A DNA stretch of 6,850 bases from Deinococcales bacterium (lineage in GTDB: Bacteria > Deinococcota > Deinococci > Deinococcales > Deinococcaceae), in NCBI GenBank assembly GCA_025359705.1, contig JANYFS010000610.1:1-6850 (forward strand), given 5' to 3'. Shown piece by piece: positions 5,595 through 6,850 of this stretch (position 1 is its first letter; each line of letters starts with the position of its first letter). Both the position numbers and the translations under genes were made by a program. Below the pieces are notes generated by a model. The model did no database searches and was not told the DNA's origin. It saw nothing but the letters and a program-made list of their open reading frames with translations.

Positions 5595-6817
5595 CACCCA
5601 AAATGAAACCCACAGCTTTGGCAGGAATCACTGTACTGGACTTGTCTCGAGTGCTGGCAGGGCCAAGCTGTACCCAAGTTCTGGCGGATCTGGGGGCCAC
5701 GGTTTGGAAAATTGAACCGCTATGGGGCGATGAAACACGGGCTTGGGGGCCGCCGTTTCTCGAGGGGCCAAATGATGTCAAAGAAAGTGCGTATTATCTG
5801 TCGGTCAACCGCAATAAAAAGTCGCTGGCAATCAACCTCAAAGATCCGCTTGGGCAGCAGATCGTCCGTGATCTGGCCCAAAAAGCCGACGTGTTGGTGG
5901 AAAACTATAAAGTCGGAGACCTCGAGCGCTATGGTTTGGATTACTCGAGCCTATCCCAGCTCAACCCCAAACTGATTTACTGCTCGATCACAGGCTTTGG
6001 ACAAACGGGGCCACGGGCGCTCGAAGCGGGGTACGATGCCGCGCTGCAAGGGCATGTGGGGATTATGTCGGTGACGGGAGAAGTGGGTGTACCTACCAAA
6101 GTAGGGGTGGCTTGGATCGACATCATGACGGGGCAAAATGCCAGCATTGCAATTTTGGTGGCTCTGCTCGAGCGCTACCGCAGTGGTTTGGGGCAACACC
6201 TCGATCTTTCTTTGTTTGAAACGGGTTTATCCGCCATGTCCAATGTGGCCCAAAGCTATTTGGCAACCCGAAAAACCCCACCCGCTCGGGGCAATGCCCA
6301 CGGTCAGATCGTGCCATACGGCAGTTTTGTGGCCCAAGATGGCTGGATGATCATTGCAGTGGGCAATGACACGCAGTACCAAAGCCTCTGCGCCGCGCTC
6401 GAGGCTAGCGATTTGGCCCAAGACCCCCGCTTTCTCACCAACCCCTCGAGGGTGCAACACCGCAGCGAACTGGTATCCCGAATCAACGCCATCACTGTTA
6501 CCCAAAGCAGCGGCTACTGGCTCGAGCGTTTTTTACAGCGCAGCATCCCCTGCGCCCCCGTCAACACCCTCGAGCAAGCCTTTGCCGATCCCCAGGCCCA
6601 GGCCAGAGGCATGACCGTACCCCTCGAGCATCCTGCTTTGGGCAGCATAAACCTGATCGGCAGCCCCTTCGCCCACTTTTCTCGCACCCCCGCCACCCTC
6701 CAGACCCCGCCGCCCTTGCTGGGGCAACACACTCGAGCGGTGTTGCAAGAGGCGTTGGGTTTGGATCTGGCAACCCTCGAACGACTCGAGGGGGAAGGGG
6801 TTTTGAACCGAGCTTGA
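5591..6817 (+). CDS. Class III CoA-transferase (CaiB/BaiF family)
   Basis: Enzymes of this family move CoA between acyl groups, usually from a dicarboxylic or other acyl-CoA donor to a carboxylic acid, through an enzyme-bound aspartyl anhydride and thioester. The 408 residues are full length for the family. The N-terminal CoA-binding region shows VLDLSRVLAGP (15-25), LADLGATVWKIEP (31-43) and SVNRNKKSLAINLK (71-84). GFGQTGP is at 135-141, and VGVAWIDIMTG (171-181) contains D177, in the position of the catalytic aspartate. The C-terminal part (IPCAPVNTLEQAFADPQ, 319-335) is also typical. The pattern resembles glutarate/succinate-type CoA-transferases (SUGCT-like), but substrate specificity cannot be assigned from sequence. 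The start overlaps the flavin reductase stop codon, and no Shine-Dalgarno sequence precedes it, which suggests coupled translation. Twelve CTCGAG sites lie in the gene. Confidence 0.93.
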   Translation: MTPKMKPTALAGITVLDLSRVLAGPSCTQVLADLGATVWKIEPLWGDETRAWGPPFLEGPNDVKESAYYLSVNRNKKSLAINLKDPLGQQIVRDLAQKADVLVENYKVGDLERYGLDYSSLSQLNPKLIYCSITGFGQTGPRALEAGYDAALQGHVGIMSVTGEVGVPTKVGVAWIDIMTGQNASIAILVALLERYRSGLGQHLDLSLFETGLSAMSNVAQSYLATRKTPPARGNAHGQIVPYGSFVAQDGWMIIAVGNDTQYQSLCAALEASDLAQDPRFLTNPSRVQHRSELVSRINAITVTQSSGYWLERFLQRSIPCAPVNTLEQAFADPQAQARGMTVPLEHPALGSINLIGSPFAHFSRTPATLQTPPPLLGQHTRAVLQEALGLDLATLERLEGEGVLNRA

Positions 6818-6850
6818 AATCTGGAAGGCTTTACCACCTGCTGGAGCGGG

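Larger units (their letters stand above)
54..6790. repeat. Highly iterated palindrome CTCGAG, 48 dispersed copies
   Basis: I counted 48 exact copies, the first at 54 and the last at 6785-6790, giving a mean spacing of about 143 bases. A random balanced sequence of this length would have about two. Copies occur in every gene, in the ccmE-ccmF gap (3279 and 3403) and in the ccmC leader (4975). The flanking bases are mostly G or C: 37 of 48 on the left and 38 of 48 on the right. Near-miss hexamers with a TCGA core are few, for example CTCGAA at 6009 and 6776, CTCGAT at 2000, 5983 and 6200, and CTCGAC at 3014. This looks like a HIP-type genome signature and not a cluster of regulatory sites. Confidence 0.95.

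Noticed and set aside
54..6790. CTCGAG copies as operator sites or a CRISPR-like array
   Set aside because: Spacing is irregular, there are no conserved flanks beyond a preference for G or C, and copies lie inside nearly all genes rather than at promoters.
6818..6850. Possible terminator after the CoA-transferase gene
   Set aside because: The 33 bases before the window edge show no hairpin followed by a T-run.

Overview
The window holds most of a bacterial System I cytochrome c maturation (ccm) operon on the minus strand (about 1-4952) and, divergent from it, a two-gene plus-strand operon for a flavin reductase-like protein and a class III CoA-transferase (5070-6817). Base composition is near balanced. 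The ccm order, with a small membrane protein after ccmH, resembles loci I know from Deinococcota such as Thermus and Deinococcus. That placement is an inference and the phylum is not certain; no rRNA or other phylogenetic marker is present.

Minus strand, in transcription order: ccmC (4952-4176), a 40-residue ccmD (4176-4054), ccmE (4057-3578), a 420-bp gap, ccmF (3157-1163), ccmG (1166-651), ccmH (654-139) and the start of a membrane-anchored ccmI-like gene (142-1, cut by the window edge). CcmC, CcmD and CcmE load heme onto the CcmE histidine. CcmF receives the heme and attaches it to apocytochrome c, whose cysteines are kept reduced by CcmG and CcmH. Every junction except ccmE/ccmF is a 1- or 4-base overlap, so the genes are probably translationally coupled. 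The ABC-transporter genes ccmA and ccmB are not beside ccmC, where they often lie.

Plus strand: the flavin reductase-like gene overlaps the CoA-transferase gene by four bases. The pair looks co-expressed; its pathway cannot be read from this window.

The most unusual signal is not a gene. The palindrome CTCGAG occurs 48 times in 6850 bases, where about two would be expected by chance. It occurs in all genes and in the non-coding gap, and most TCGA tetramers in the window sit inside it. This looks like a highly iterated palindrome comparable to cyanobacterial HIP1. It marks the proteins: 31 of 45 coding copies are read as Leu-Glu, and most Leu-Glu pairs in the window are encoded this way.
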